This document shows, piece by piece, positions 52,482 to 60,106 of a stretch of DNA of 60,106 nt (position 1 is the first letter of the stretch; each line of letters opens with the position of its first letter). The position numbers were made by a program, and so were the translations under genes. Below the pieces are notes generated by a model that worked only from the letters and a program-made list of their open reading frames with translations, was not told the origin of the DNA and did no database searches. This stretch comes from Euryarchaeota archaeon UBA121 (GTDB lineage Archaea > Thermoplasmatota > Poseidoniia > Poseidoniales > Thalassarchaeaceae), in assembly GCA_002499865.1 (NCBI GenBank), contig DANL01000036.1, positions 1,156 to 61,261 on the forward strand. The letters are read 5' to 3'.

Positions 52482-53528
52482 ATGTCAGTGTACAACGAAG
52501 CCAAGTCACTACAAACTCTAATCACTCTTTTAGGAGAAGTTGAAGGAACTAGGGTGACACTAATTGGTGATGTTATGCTGGACAGATACCACCATGGATA
52601 TGCTAATAATCTCAATTCTACCGCTCCAGTACCAGCTCTCAGAGTCATATACTCCGAGGAATCTCCTGGGGCCGCCGCTCACATTGCAAGGGGCCTTAGC
52701 TCATTAGGACTGTCAGTTGATCTGCATAGCTCTGTTGGCGATGACAATGAAGGAAAATGCATAATCAGGACCCTTAGTGAAGACGGGATAGATACATCTG
52801 GAATAATAGAAGTCGAGGGAAGAAACACATTAACAAAAATTAGATTCTATGGTAGTAGGGAGAATCTGCTCGATCAAGAACAAATTTTACTTCAGGCTGA
52901 TCGAGGACCACTAGATGAGCTAGATTCTAGTATCAGTGAATCCCTAACCAAGGCGTCTTTGGAATCATTATCAGAAAGTCAAGCATTGGTAATTTCAGAT
53001 TATAATAAGGGAGTCATTACTGAAGGTGGCTCAGAAGCATTAATCTCAGCCGCTAAGAAACTAGGAATTCCGTGCATCGTCGATCCAAAGCTAACCGGCT
53101 TGTCCAGAAGCAGAGGTGCAGATATAGTGATTTTTGGCATCAGGGGTCTAGAACTTCAAAATAAAAGGCTGATGACCCCCTCTCTGGATGAAGCTGCCAG
53201 CCAACTTATCGATACTTACGATTGGGGAGCGTTACTGGTTCTCGGGGGAGTCAATGGGGTAACACTCCATTCTGACAATGGAAGTAGAGTATTCTTTCCT
53301 TGCAGAGCAGACGCGCCTAGGCAACAAATCGGTCTTAACGATGCTGCCGCTACTGCCCTAGCAGCCGCCTTAGGTAATGGTTTGGATGTCGTGGATGCGG
53401 CGGCTCTTTCAGCGGCCGCTTGCGAATGTATATTGTCTGCTGAAGCTAGTCAGGAATTCGTTGATAGCTCCACATTACAACTATGGTTGGAAGAGCTTTC
53501 CTGGAAATTAAGAATTTCAGAACGCTAA
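52482..53528 (+). CDS. PfkB-family sugar kinase (HldE kinase-like) with altered GAGD motif
   Basis: About 348 residues. LIGDVMLDRYHHG, ESPGAAAHIARGLSSLG and VGDDNEGKCI match the kinase domain of HldE/RfaE and related ribokinases; VISDYNKGVIT is the typical substrate block. The anion-hole motif, normally GAGD, reads GLND, keeping the catalytic aspartate but not the glycines. It may act on a heptose, another sugar, or have reduced activity. The ATG at 52482 matches the family start; the frame is open from 52422. Confidence 0.82.
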   Translation: MSVYNEAKSLQTLITLLGEVEGTRVTLIGDVMLDRYHHGYANNLNSTAPVPALRVIYSEESPGAAAHIARGLSSLGLSVDLHSSVGDDNEGKCIIRTLSEDGIDTSGIIEVEGRNTLTKIRFYGSRENLLDQEQILLQADRGPLDELDSSISESLTKASLESLSESQALVISDYNKGVITEGGSEALISAAKKLGIPCIVDPKLTGLSRSRGADIVIFGIRGLELQNKRLMTPSLDEAASQLIDTYDWGALLVLGGVNGVTLHSDNGSRVFFPCRADAPRQQIGLNDAAATALAAALGNGLDVVDAAALSAAACECILSAEASQEFVDSSTLQLWLEELSWKLRISER

Positions 53529-53573
53529 TCAATATTACAAGAAGTTCAAATCACTTCCCTATTAGCGAAAGTC

Positions 53574-55109
53574 ATGAGTAGCAAACAGGCAGCGTTGTTC
53601 TCACTGCTTATCATACTCTCATTTCATCCCATAGATTCGTTCAATGATGATAATAATCAACAATTTCACTCGGATAATATGGATTTTTCAGATCCACCAC
53701 TATTAGGCTTCGATCATGATTTAGGTATCACTTTAGCGGGTAATTATACAATATCTGGTTTCACCGTCTCTTCAACTTTACCCGACTCCTCGGACTGGCA
53801 AATAATCAGACTTTCTGATGACGGCATTTCGACAAATGTAACAAATCCAACTTACTTAGAAATGTCCCCCTCCGCATCAAATCAAGATGATGGGCTATCG
53901 AGATGGGTATGGGAATTCACTATCAATTCATCTTCCATTACTAACTGTACGTGTTTTATCACAGTGACAGCTACTGCTAATCATCAGTCATCATCTATCA
54001 CTAGTGTTTTCTTTACCGGAGTCACTAACGTCCCTGCACTAGTTGTAGACGATTGGGCAATCCTCAATGATGAATATCGTACTTATAGTGAGAAAATAGA
54101 TATTTCAGGCCGAGCATTCGATCAAAATAATCTTCCAGTAGATGTACTATCAATGGCGGTTAGGTCCGATAACTATGCTAACGCCTGTTCAGACTACCCG
54201 GAAATATCATCCTTCGACGACATCTCAGGATCTAGTGAACAATCTATCAGCAATTTTTCATCATTTGGTCAATTCTCCGAGACTGTGGACTCATCTATGC
54301 TTGAAGACGGATGGTACTCATTATGGCTATTCTCATCTCCTCATGAAAGTTCCTCAATTACGCAATCGCTATGCTTTGTTTCAAAGATTGATAATTCTGA
54401 TCCTGTAGCAATTATTGAAGGCGATATGTCCTCCATGGAAGGAGATGGTGATTTAATTTTTGATGCTGGATCATCATATGATCAATATTGGGGAAAGGAC
54501 GGTTTGAATTACGTCTGGACCCTGGTCAGTTTGCAAACATCGGGAAATGTTCTAATGGAGAATAAAGAAGGTGGCGAATTTAGTTATTTCACGGTTCGGG
54601 ATGATATTTCAGGTAATTTTGAATTATCTCTTCTGGTTTACGATGTTCAAGGAAATACTGACTATACAAGTATAGCCTTCTCAATTGAAAATCTGCCTCC
54701 AGTTGCCAAATTAGTTGTTTCAGAACAACCTCTCTCTGATGGAGATAATTTCAAACTCCCAGATTTGGGTGAATGGACACTAGATGCGTCCGACTCCATA
54801 GATACAACAAATGATTTAGAGGGCCTTAGGTGTGTTTGGAAGATTAATTTCAGGACTATTTACGAAGGATGTGAAAGAACACTAGCGTGGCCAGAAGGAG
54901 ATACCAACGATACTCTTCTTCTGACTCTTGAAGTCATTGATGACGATGATGACTTTTCTACTATTACAGTAGAGTTATCTCAATCAGATGAAGGAAATGA
55001 TTTCCCTATCGCTATAATTCTACTCATTATTTCGATATTGTTCTTTGTATCTTCAATATTCTATTCTAGAAGGACCGACGACATGCAAATACCAAAGTGG
55101 AATGACTAG
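53574..55109 (+). CDS. Secreted surface protein with beta-sandwich repeats and C-terminal anchor
   Basis: 511 residues. After a signal peptide (1-23) the protein is serine/aspartate-rich, with PKD-like segments in the second half (DPVAIIEGDMSSMEGDGDLI; LPPVAKLVVSEQPLSDGDNF). It ends in a membrane helix (FPIAIILLIISILFFVSSIF) and basic stop. Cysteines are few but paired. No enzyme motif is seen. Likely a cell-surface structural or binding protein. Confidence 0.82.
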   Translation: MSSKQAALFSLLIILSFHPIDSFNDDNNQQFHSDNMDFSDPPLLGFDHDLGITLAGNYTISGFTVSSTLPDSSDWQIIRLSDDGISTNVTNPTYLEMSPSASNQDDGLSRWVWEFTINSSSITNCTCFITVTATANHQSSSITSVFFTGVTNVPALVVDDWAILNDEYRTYSEKIDISGRAFDQNNLPVDVLSMAVRSDNYANACSDYPEISSFDDISGSSEQSISNFSSFGQFSETVDSSMLEDGWYSLWLFSSPHESSSITQSLCFVSKIDNSDPVAIIEGDMSSMEGDGDLIFDAGSSYDQYWGKDGLNYVWTLVSLQTSGNVLMENKEGGEFSYFTVRDDISGNFELSLLVYDVQGNTDYTSIAFSIENLPPVAKLVVSEQPLSDGDNFKLPDLGEWTLDASDSIDTTNDLEGLRCVWKINFRTIYEGCERTLAWPEGDTNDTLLLTLEVIDDDDDFSTITVELSQSDEGNDFPIAIILLIISILFFVSSIFYSRRTDDMQIPKWND

Positions 55110-55161
55110 AAAGAATATAATTTACCCTCATCACTAAGTACGAATATATCAGGTGGCACTC

Positions 55162-56466
55162 ATGGAAGATACCATAGTTAGCAATTCAGAGTTCTTCCAA
55201 CGTCAGGATGATCTAATTTCCAAAGTTCTACCCAATTCTCTGGTAATCATACCCAACAACTTAACCTCAATTAGGTCAAATGATACCAAGTATCCTTACA
55301 GGGCAAATTCGTACATGATGTACCTATCCAATTGGCTAGAGCCAAACTCAGTATTATCAATTGGTAATTTTAATGATTTACGAGAAACGACACTATATGT
55401 GAAACCAAGAGATACTGAGAAGGAGATATGGGAGGGGAGGATCATCGGCCCCGAAGGAGCGCTTAGTAACTGGCCAGTAGACTCGTCAAAATCAATTTCT
55501 AATTTTGAAAAATCCATAAAGAGCCAATTAAGTAAATATTCAAATCTTTACTTAATTATTGGAATAGATCCTGAAATTGACATTATTGTACAAAAATACT
55601 GGGATAGGGAAATACTAGATCCGCGTCTTTATCTGGATGAGATGAGATCCATAAAATCAGACTCCGAGATAGAATTAATGAAGAAAGCTTCCTCAATATC
55701 CTCTGATGCACATGTTAAGGCTATGGCCATCTCTAGGCCAGGTATTGGCGAGTGGGAGATTCAGTCATCAATAGAAAGCCATTTCACAATGTGTAGGAGT
55801 ACAAAAAGCTACAATTCTATAGTAGGGGGAGGGGATAACTCAACAATCCTTCACTATAACTCAAACTCAGATATTATTGATGGGACTGAAATGGTATTGG
55901 TCGATGCTGGTTGTGAAGTAAATGGATATGCATCCGATATAACAAGAACATGGCCCGTTTCAGGTAAGTTTAGCCAACCTCAAAGAGACATATATGAGCT
56001 AGTCCTGAAGGCCGAGCTTTCAGCAATAGAGGCCTGTCAAGCAGGCTCTCCTTGGGTCAACATGCACAAAGCCGCATCCGAGGTATTGGCTAGGGGATTG
56101 ATAGATTTAGGCATCCTTAATTGCTCATTGGAAGAGGCACTAGGAAAGAACTTAGATGGTGAATATCGAAAATTCTTCATGCATGGTACTGGACATATGT
56201 TAGGACTAGATGTGCATGATGTTGGCGGGGGTAGACAAGGTGGCAAACCCGGACCCGAACTAAAACCTGGCATGGTTGTCACTGTAGAACCGGGATTATA
56301 CTTCGCTGCATGGAGGGATGATATCTCAGTACCCAAAAAATACTCCGGCATCGGAGTAAGAATTGAGGACGATGTATTAATCACTGAAGATGGTCCTGTA
56401 GTACTTACCGAAATGTGCCCCAAGACAATCGATGAAATAGAGTCAATCGTCGGGAGTGCATTGTAG
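55162..56466 (+). CDS. pepP: Xaa-Pro aminopeptidase (M24, bacterial type)
   Basis: It removes the first residue before proline from peptides. The two-metal site is complete: D248, D259, H345, E376 and E402 (numbered from the ATG at 55162). The HGTGHMLGLDVHDVGG block closely follows E. coli aminopeptidase P. The N-terminal domain is also present. GGTGG precedes this ATG; an in-frame GTG three codons earlier is less likely. mqnC starts directly after its stop. Confidence 0.93.
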   Translation: MEDTIVSNSEFFQRQDDLISKVLPNSLVIIPNNLTSIRSNDTKYPYRANSYMMYLSNWLEPNSVLSIGNFNDLRETTLYVKPRDTEKEIWEGRIIGPEGALSNWPVDSSKSISNFEKSIKSQLSKYSNLYLIIGIDPEIDIIVQKYWDREILDPRLYLDEMRSIKSDSEIELMKKASSISSDAHVKAMAISRPGIGEWEIQSSIESHFTMCRSTKSYNSIVGGGDNSTILHYNSNSDIIDGTEMVLVDAGCEVNGYASDITRTWPVSGKFSQPQRDIYELVLKAELSAIEACQAGSPWVNMHKAASEVLARGLIDLGILNCSLEEALGKNLDGEYRKFFMHGTGHMLGLDVHDVGGGRQGGKPGPELKPGMVVTVEPGLYFAAWRDDISVPKKYSGIGVRIEDDVLITEDGPVVLTEMCPKTIDEIESIVGSAL

Positions 56467-57627
56467 ATGGGGCATTTCGATATACTAAATTCTCAACTGC
56501 ATGATAATCCTCCAAGGATTACTGTAGATGAGGCTATTGAGATTTACGAAAATGCTAATCTAAACGATCTTATGTACGTGGCTTCAGTTGCGAGGAAAAG
56601 AATAGTTCCTGGTAATGAAGTAACATATCTTGTTGATAGGAATATCAACTATACGAACGCATGTACAATCAACTGTCAATTCTGTTCATTTTACAGGCCT
56701 CCCAATCACAAGCAGGCATACACACAGAACTTTGAACAAATTAGCTCTAGAGTTGCTGAGCTAGAACAAATCGGCGGTTCCAGAATTTTAATGCAAGGAG
56801 GAGTGAATCCCGAACTTAAATTGGACTGGTATACTGATCTGATTTCTAAATTACGTGACTCCCATCCCACTATTGATCTGGATTGCTTTTCACCGATTGA
56901 AATTGAGGGAATAGCCGATGTCTGCAATTTATCCACTTCTGAGGTACTGATGCACCTGAAAAATGCAGGAATGCACGGACTCCCTGGAGGGGGAGCTGAA
57001 ATGCTTGTAGACTCCGTTAGGATGGATATTTCTCCTAAGAAGGGCTCCGCGGATAATTGGCTAAGAGTCATGCGCGAAGCACAGGATATTGGACTAACTA
57101 CATCTGCAACAAATGTGATAGGATTTGGAGAAAGTAGGGCAGATAGGATTCTACACATGGATAGAATTAGAACCGCCCAAGATAATACAATTTCTTCTGG
57201 CAATACCGGATTTACATCATTTATTTCTTGGCCGGTTCAATTAGAAAATAATGCCTTTGGTGCTAGAAATAGAGGGGAAAATAGAATACGCTTGGGGGCT
57301 TCATCTACAGAATATTTGAGGCACGTAGCCGTATCTAGAATTTTCTTTGACAATATTGTGCATATTCAGGCTTCATGGCCTACCATGGGACTCGAAATAG
57401 CTCAACTTGCCCTAACTGGAGGGGCTGATGATGCAGGCTCTACTATGATGGAAGAGAACGTTGTATCTGCCTCCGGGACAAACAAAACTATGGCTTCTGA
57501 GATGGAGCTTCAGAAAATAATACTCAGGTCAGGATATGCCCCTAGGAAGAGAGATTCTGATTATGCCTTAATTGAGACGGATATTCTCAGTAATACAGAA
57601 CTTTTCGCTATCACTCCAAAACAGTGA
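56467..57627 (+). CDS. mqnC: Radical SAM cyclic dehypoxanthinyl futalosine synthase (MqnC)
   Basis: This enzyme acts in the futalosine route to menaquinone. The 4Fe-4S cysteines are C66, C70 and C73 (CTINCQFC) within DRNINYTNACTINC. LMQGGVNPELKLDWY, GLPGGGAEML, ATNVIGFGES and TMMEENVVSASG follow the MqnC pattern. The related CofH, which works in F420 synthesis, is the main alternative, but the DRNINYTN start favours MqnC. No other mqn gene is seen in this window. Confidence 0.87.
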   Translation: MGHFDILNSQLHDNPPRITVDEAIEIYENANLNDLMYVASVARKRIVPGNEVTYLVDRNINYTNACTINCQFCSFYRPPNHKQAYTQNFEQISSRVAELEQIGGSRILMQGGVNPELKLDWYTDLISKLRDSHPTIDLDCFSPIEIEGIADVCNLSTSEVLMHLKNAGMHGLPGGGAEMLVDSVRMDISPKKGSADNWLRVMREAQDIGLTTSATNVIGFGESRADRILHMDRIRTAQDNTISSGNTGFTSFISWPVQLENNAFGARNRGENRIRLGASSTEYLRHVAVSRIFFDNIVHIQASWPTMGLEIAQLALTGGADDAGSTMMEENVVSASGTNKTMASEMELQKIILRSGYAPRKRDSDYALIETDILSNTELFAITPKQ

Positions 57628-58701
57628 TCAAGACTCTGTTCGCCCACTTCTCACTGGTAATTTGTCAATAAGCACCCCGTTACTCGGCGACTCTATATTT
57701 ATCGGCCTGACCCATTTCATTCTTGTACCATCATCTTTCAAAGCCTCTATGACAATTTCCCAATGAATTGCAATCATTGCAGAATATATATTTCCAGGCC
57801 ACGAGTTACTGGGTCCTTGAAGAAAAACACTCTCCTTAGTTAATTCTCTCCAAGGTCCAAAATCTTGGACCCTCATGGGCTCCAAAAGTAGCAACCTACC
57901 TCTGCTAACCGGCATCGGAACAGATTCACCTACTCCAGTTCCATGTTCATCGGCGGTTGAAATCCTCCTTTCCGGTAGTTCTGTAGACATCCCCGGTGCT
58001 GGTTGTCCGTATTTACTCCTGCCAATGGCCCTCAACAATACGTCTCTTTTAGGTACAGCTACCCCGACTTGAACTCTTGCCTTAGTTGCAGTAATGCCTT
58101 CAGGAAAGGATATTTTGCCTATTTCCACACCATCTACTGAAATATTTGATAACTCAACTACAGGAGAGGATAGTGGATCTGCAATATATTCATTCTGCCT
58201 TCTAATATCCATAATATTAGCTATTACCCTTAGTAATATTGGTGTGATGAATACGGGGAATGCTATCAAAATCAATAGTGGATAATCAAGAGGGCCAATA
58301 CTGACTGGAGTGAAAATTAAATCTGGAATTAATTTTATACTAATCAAAGCCGGCTCTAAAGCGTGTAGCATTAGTGCCACAACAAGTACTATTGCCCCAG
58401 GAAAGATCGTCTTCCTCGCCGTAGCGTGCAATGGGTCGGGATCAATGTACCATCCATTTCTAGTCCTCATGAGAAAAGGTAGGGTTTCTCTAGTTACTTC
58501 TGTATTGATTACGGGTAGAGAGGCATCATCCTCTGACTCCTCCCTCCACTCAATTATCCAAGAGTCATCGTTACCTATTCTCAGATTTGGAGGAGGCGGA
58601 TTCTCTGATTCTAGCAACACCTCAACTAATGGAATCTCTACAGGATCACTATTCTCATGATCGAATGGTGGATATCTTACTCTCTGTACTGATCTATACA
58701 T
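57628..58701 (-). CDS. Uncharacterised membrane protein
   Basis: 357 residues with no recognised family. The first 95 residues are soluble, followed by two or three membrane helices near 100-155 and a C-terminal soluble domain of about 180 residues. Its TCA end abuts the mqnC stop to make TGATCA. It lies one base downstream of the flavoprotein gene in the same direction, so a shared pathway is possible. Confidence 0.75.
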   Translation of the reverse strand: MYRSVQRVRYPPFDHENSDPVEIPLVEVLLESENPPPPNLRIGNDDSWIIEWREESEDDASLPVINTEVTRETLPFLMRTRNGWYIDPDPLHATARKTIFPGAIVLVVALMLHALEPALISIKLIPDLIFTPVSIGPLDYPLLILIAFPVFITPILLRVIANIMDIRRQNEYIADPLSSPVVELSNISVDGVEIGKISFPEGITATKARVQVGVAVPKRDVLLRAIGRSKYGQPAPGMSTELPERRISTADEHGTGVGESVPMPVSRGRLLLLEPMRVQDFGPWRELTKESVFLQGPSNSWPGNIYSAMIAIHWEIVIEALKDDGTRMKWVRPINIESPSNGVLIDKLPVRSGRTES

Positions 58702-58702
58702 A

Positions 58703-59920
58703 TTATCCCCATATTACTGCTGAAGCGGCTTTAGTAGCCAATGATCTGAATTCAGGAACTTCCTTTAGTAATCTCAAACCCAAAGGAATGGGATTATCTA
58801 TTTCACCAGATTGATTAATTATTTCTGTTACATCGGGTCTTGACCAGATTTCAAAAACATCATCTAACTCATTGTCGGTCGCCTTTGTCAGAAAAGCATT
58901 TCTAAGGGCCCTAATTCTTTCCAGCTTCTTCCTCATTGGTTCTAGTGACTTACCAATTGTTCGCATTCTTTCCTCCGTCAAATCTCCGCTAACAATAGAT
59001 TCAGATAATTTTGGAGCCAGGATATCTACTTGATCAAAACCGGTACTAATGCCTCCACCTGTGGTTGGTTTACACGCCCCTGAGGCATCGCCAAACAGAG
59101 CAACTCTCTCCTTGAGTGGATACTTAATTAGTCCGCTGGGAACAGGCCCACCAAATCTCCCAATAATGGTACAATTCTCAAATCTATTTTTCCACATAGA
59201 ATCATTCATCAGGTTACTAATCAACATTTCACAGGATATGTCAGTAAGCAATTCAGCCTTACTCCACATACCAATTCTTGTTGTTTCTCCAGATGGAATC
59301 GCCCAAGCAAAAAATCCTGGAGCTATATGTGATCCAGTAAACATGTCCAGCTTACCCTGATCATGAGGGTATCCTGTAACCTCTACTTGATAGCCAATCA
59401 TCATTTCCTTCGGCCTCCCCATTCTCATATATCTTCGTACCCATGAATGGGCACCATCGCATCCACAGACCAATGCGCATCTAATTTTTATTTCTTTATC
59501 CTCGGATTTTACAGAAACTTCTGCATATTCATCGAATTTTGAAATATTAGTGGGCCTTGAGTTCAGCAACAATTCTGCTCCGCTATCTATAGCTAGTTTC
59601 ACTACTCCTTCATCGAACTTCTTCCTACACACAGACCAGGTTCTAATCCTTTCCGGGGAACCAATATCCACAGTAATTCCACTTGGACTGTTTATCCTTG
59701 CTCCCCATATGGGAGAAAGTACAGATTTTTCCATTGGAACCTTTGCCATAGCGCTTGGGTTAACTAAACCAGCGCACTGAAAGGGCCTCCCAATTTCTGA
59801 ATGCTCTTCAATAATAAGTACTGAATGACCCAATCTTCTAAGATTCCAGCCCAGATATCCCCCAATGGGACCCGCTCCGATAATAACGGCGTCATAGAAT
59901 TCCTTCGAAGGAGCTCTCAT
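58703..59920 (-). CDS. Geranylgeranyl reductase-family flavoprotein
   Basis: A FAD-binding start (DAVIIGAGPIGGYLGW, then VLIIEEH), PFQCAGLVNP near the flavin, a middle strand CALVCGCDGAHSWVRR and the second flavin motif ALFGDASGACKPTTGGG define the geranylgeranyl reductase family. Members saturate isoprenoid chains of archaeal lipids or of quinones. The ATG at 59920 is preferred over the GTG at 59929. It is followed, on the same strand, by the membrane protein at 57628. Confidence 0.9.
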   Translation of the reverse strand: MRAPSKEFYDAVIIGAGPIGGYLGWNLRRLGHSVLIIEEHSEIGRPFQCAGLVNPSAMAKVPMEKSVLSPIWGARINSPSGITVDIGSPERIRTWSVCRKKFDEGVVKLAIDSGAELLLNSRPTNISKFDEYAEVSVKSEDKEIKIRCALVCGCDGAHSWVRRYMRMGRPKEMMIGYQVEVTGYPHDQGKLDMFTGSHIAPGFFAWAIPSGETTRIGMWSKAELLTDISCEMLISNLMNDSMWKNRFENCTIIGRFGGPVPSGLIKYPLKERVALFGDASGACKPTTGGGISTGFDQVDILAPKLSESIVSGDLTEERMRTIGKSLEPMRKKLERIRALRNAFLTKATDNELDDVFEIWSRPDVTEIINQSGEIDNPIPLGLRLLKEVPEFRSLATKAASAVIWG

Positions 59921-59938
59921 CAATACCACGCATACACT

Positions 59939-60106
59939 CTACTTTTTTCTACTCTTCTTCCTTAGTGATTTTAGATTTGTAATTATTTTACTTGCATCCG
60001 ACTTACTCACTTCACTAATTTCTGCTAGATCTGCCATAGCTAGTACATCAGATATTGCTATGCCTAATTTCTCTGACATGTCTATAATGAGTTTTATTTG
60101 TGCTTC
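59939..60106 (-). CDS. C-terminal fragment of a gene running off the right edge
   Basis: Only the last 55 codons and the stop TAG are inside. The visible end is helical and charged (SKSDASKIITNLKSLRKKSR), with a basic tail. Similar short helix-plus-lysine tails occur in several DNA-handling proteins, but I cannot name a family. It is on the same strand as the flavoprotein gene, 18 bp upstream of its start. Confidence 0.6.
   Translation of the reverse strand, partial: EAQIKLIIDMSEKLGIAISDVLAMADLAEISEVSKSDASKIITNLKSLRKKSRKK

Noticed and set aside
1..60106. CRISPR array, insertion sequence or phage region
   Set aside because: No spaced direct repeats, transposase, integrase or structural phage genes were found on either strand.

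Overview
This window is a gene-dense archaeal chromosome segment. It carries an archaeal RNA polymerase operon (rpoH, an unsplit rpoB, rpoA1, rpoA2, rpl30e), ribosomal eS1, a proteasome beta subunit, the termination nuclease FttA, tRNA endonuclease EndA, an archaeal TrpRS, and FtsZ and SepF. Mixed in are genes of bacterial type: ThyA, DHFR, PntAA/AB/B transhydrogenase, a PlsC-like acyltransferase, MqnC and aminopeptidase P. The unsplit RpoB, the aerobic redox genes, the short spacers and the bacterial-type genes suggest a planktonic Thermoplasmatota archaeon, most likely Marine Group II (Poseidoniales) or a close relative. That placement is inference, because no marker tree could be run.

Layout. 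1-4900 (minus strand): a b6-type cytochrome bc operon. It has a secreted CxCH protein, a small membrane protein, a Rieske protein, cytochrome b, and a cytochrome b C-terminal subunit fused to a large external domain and a two-cluster ferredoxin domain; this last gene runs off the left edge. 5000-7960: a TPR protein, FtsZ, a Pop5-like RNase P protein and a methyltransferase/biotin-ligase fusion. 8141-17559: tRNA-Lys and the RNA polymerase operon, in which RpoH and RpoA'' begin with the same small domain. 17581-26540: an unknown gene, then a module of four related coiled-coil proteins, two membrane proteins and a DtxR regulator. 26543-35468: PdxS, a 7Fe ferredoxin with a DtxR-box-like operator, an exosome-associated protein, an eS1-SAP fusion, nucleoside and folate enzymes, MscS and PlsC. 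35495-44470: a saccharopine-dehydrogenase-like enzyme, TrpRS, ZPR1, SepF, PsmB, FttA, tRNA-Pro, a Nudix enzyme and malate dehydrogenase. 44642-49424: transhydrogenase, a second CxCH protein and a TatC-like protein. 49475-60106: an M6 protease, EndA, a PfkB-family kinase, secreted proteins, aminopeptidase P, MqnC, a geranylgeranyl-reductase-like flavoprotein and a truncated gene at the right edge.

How the parts fit. The respiratory set (bc complex, transhydrogenase, MqnC for menaquinone, TatC for Rieske export, malate dehydrogenase) describes an aerobic, quinone-based energy metabolism. FtsZ and SepF supply division. The DtxR regulator keeps the DtxR/IdeR-type primary metal ligands, and a near-consensus DtxR box lies upstream of the ferredoxin gene, so an iron-responsive circuit may lie within 5 kb. 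All ten convergent junctions are separated by 26 bp or less, and four abut exactly. No intergenic stretch exceeds 300 bp. I saw no insertion sequence, CRISPR array, integrase or phage gene.
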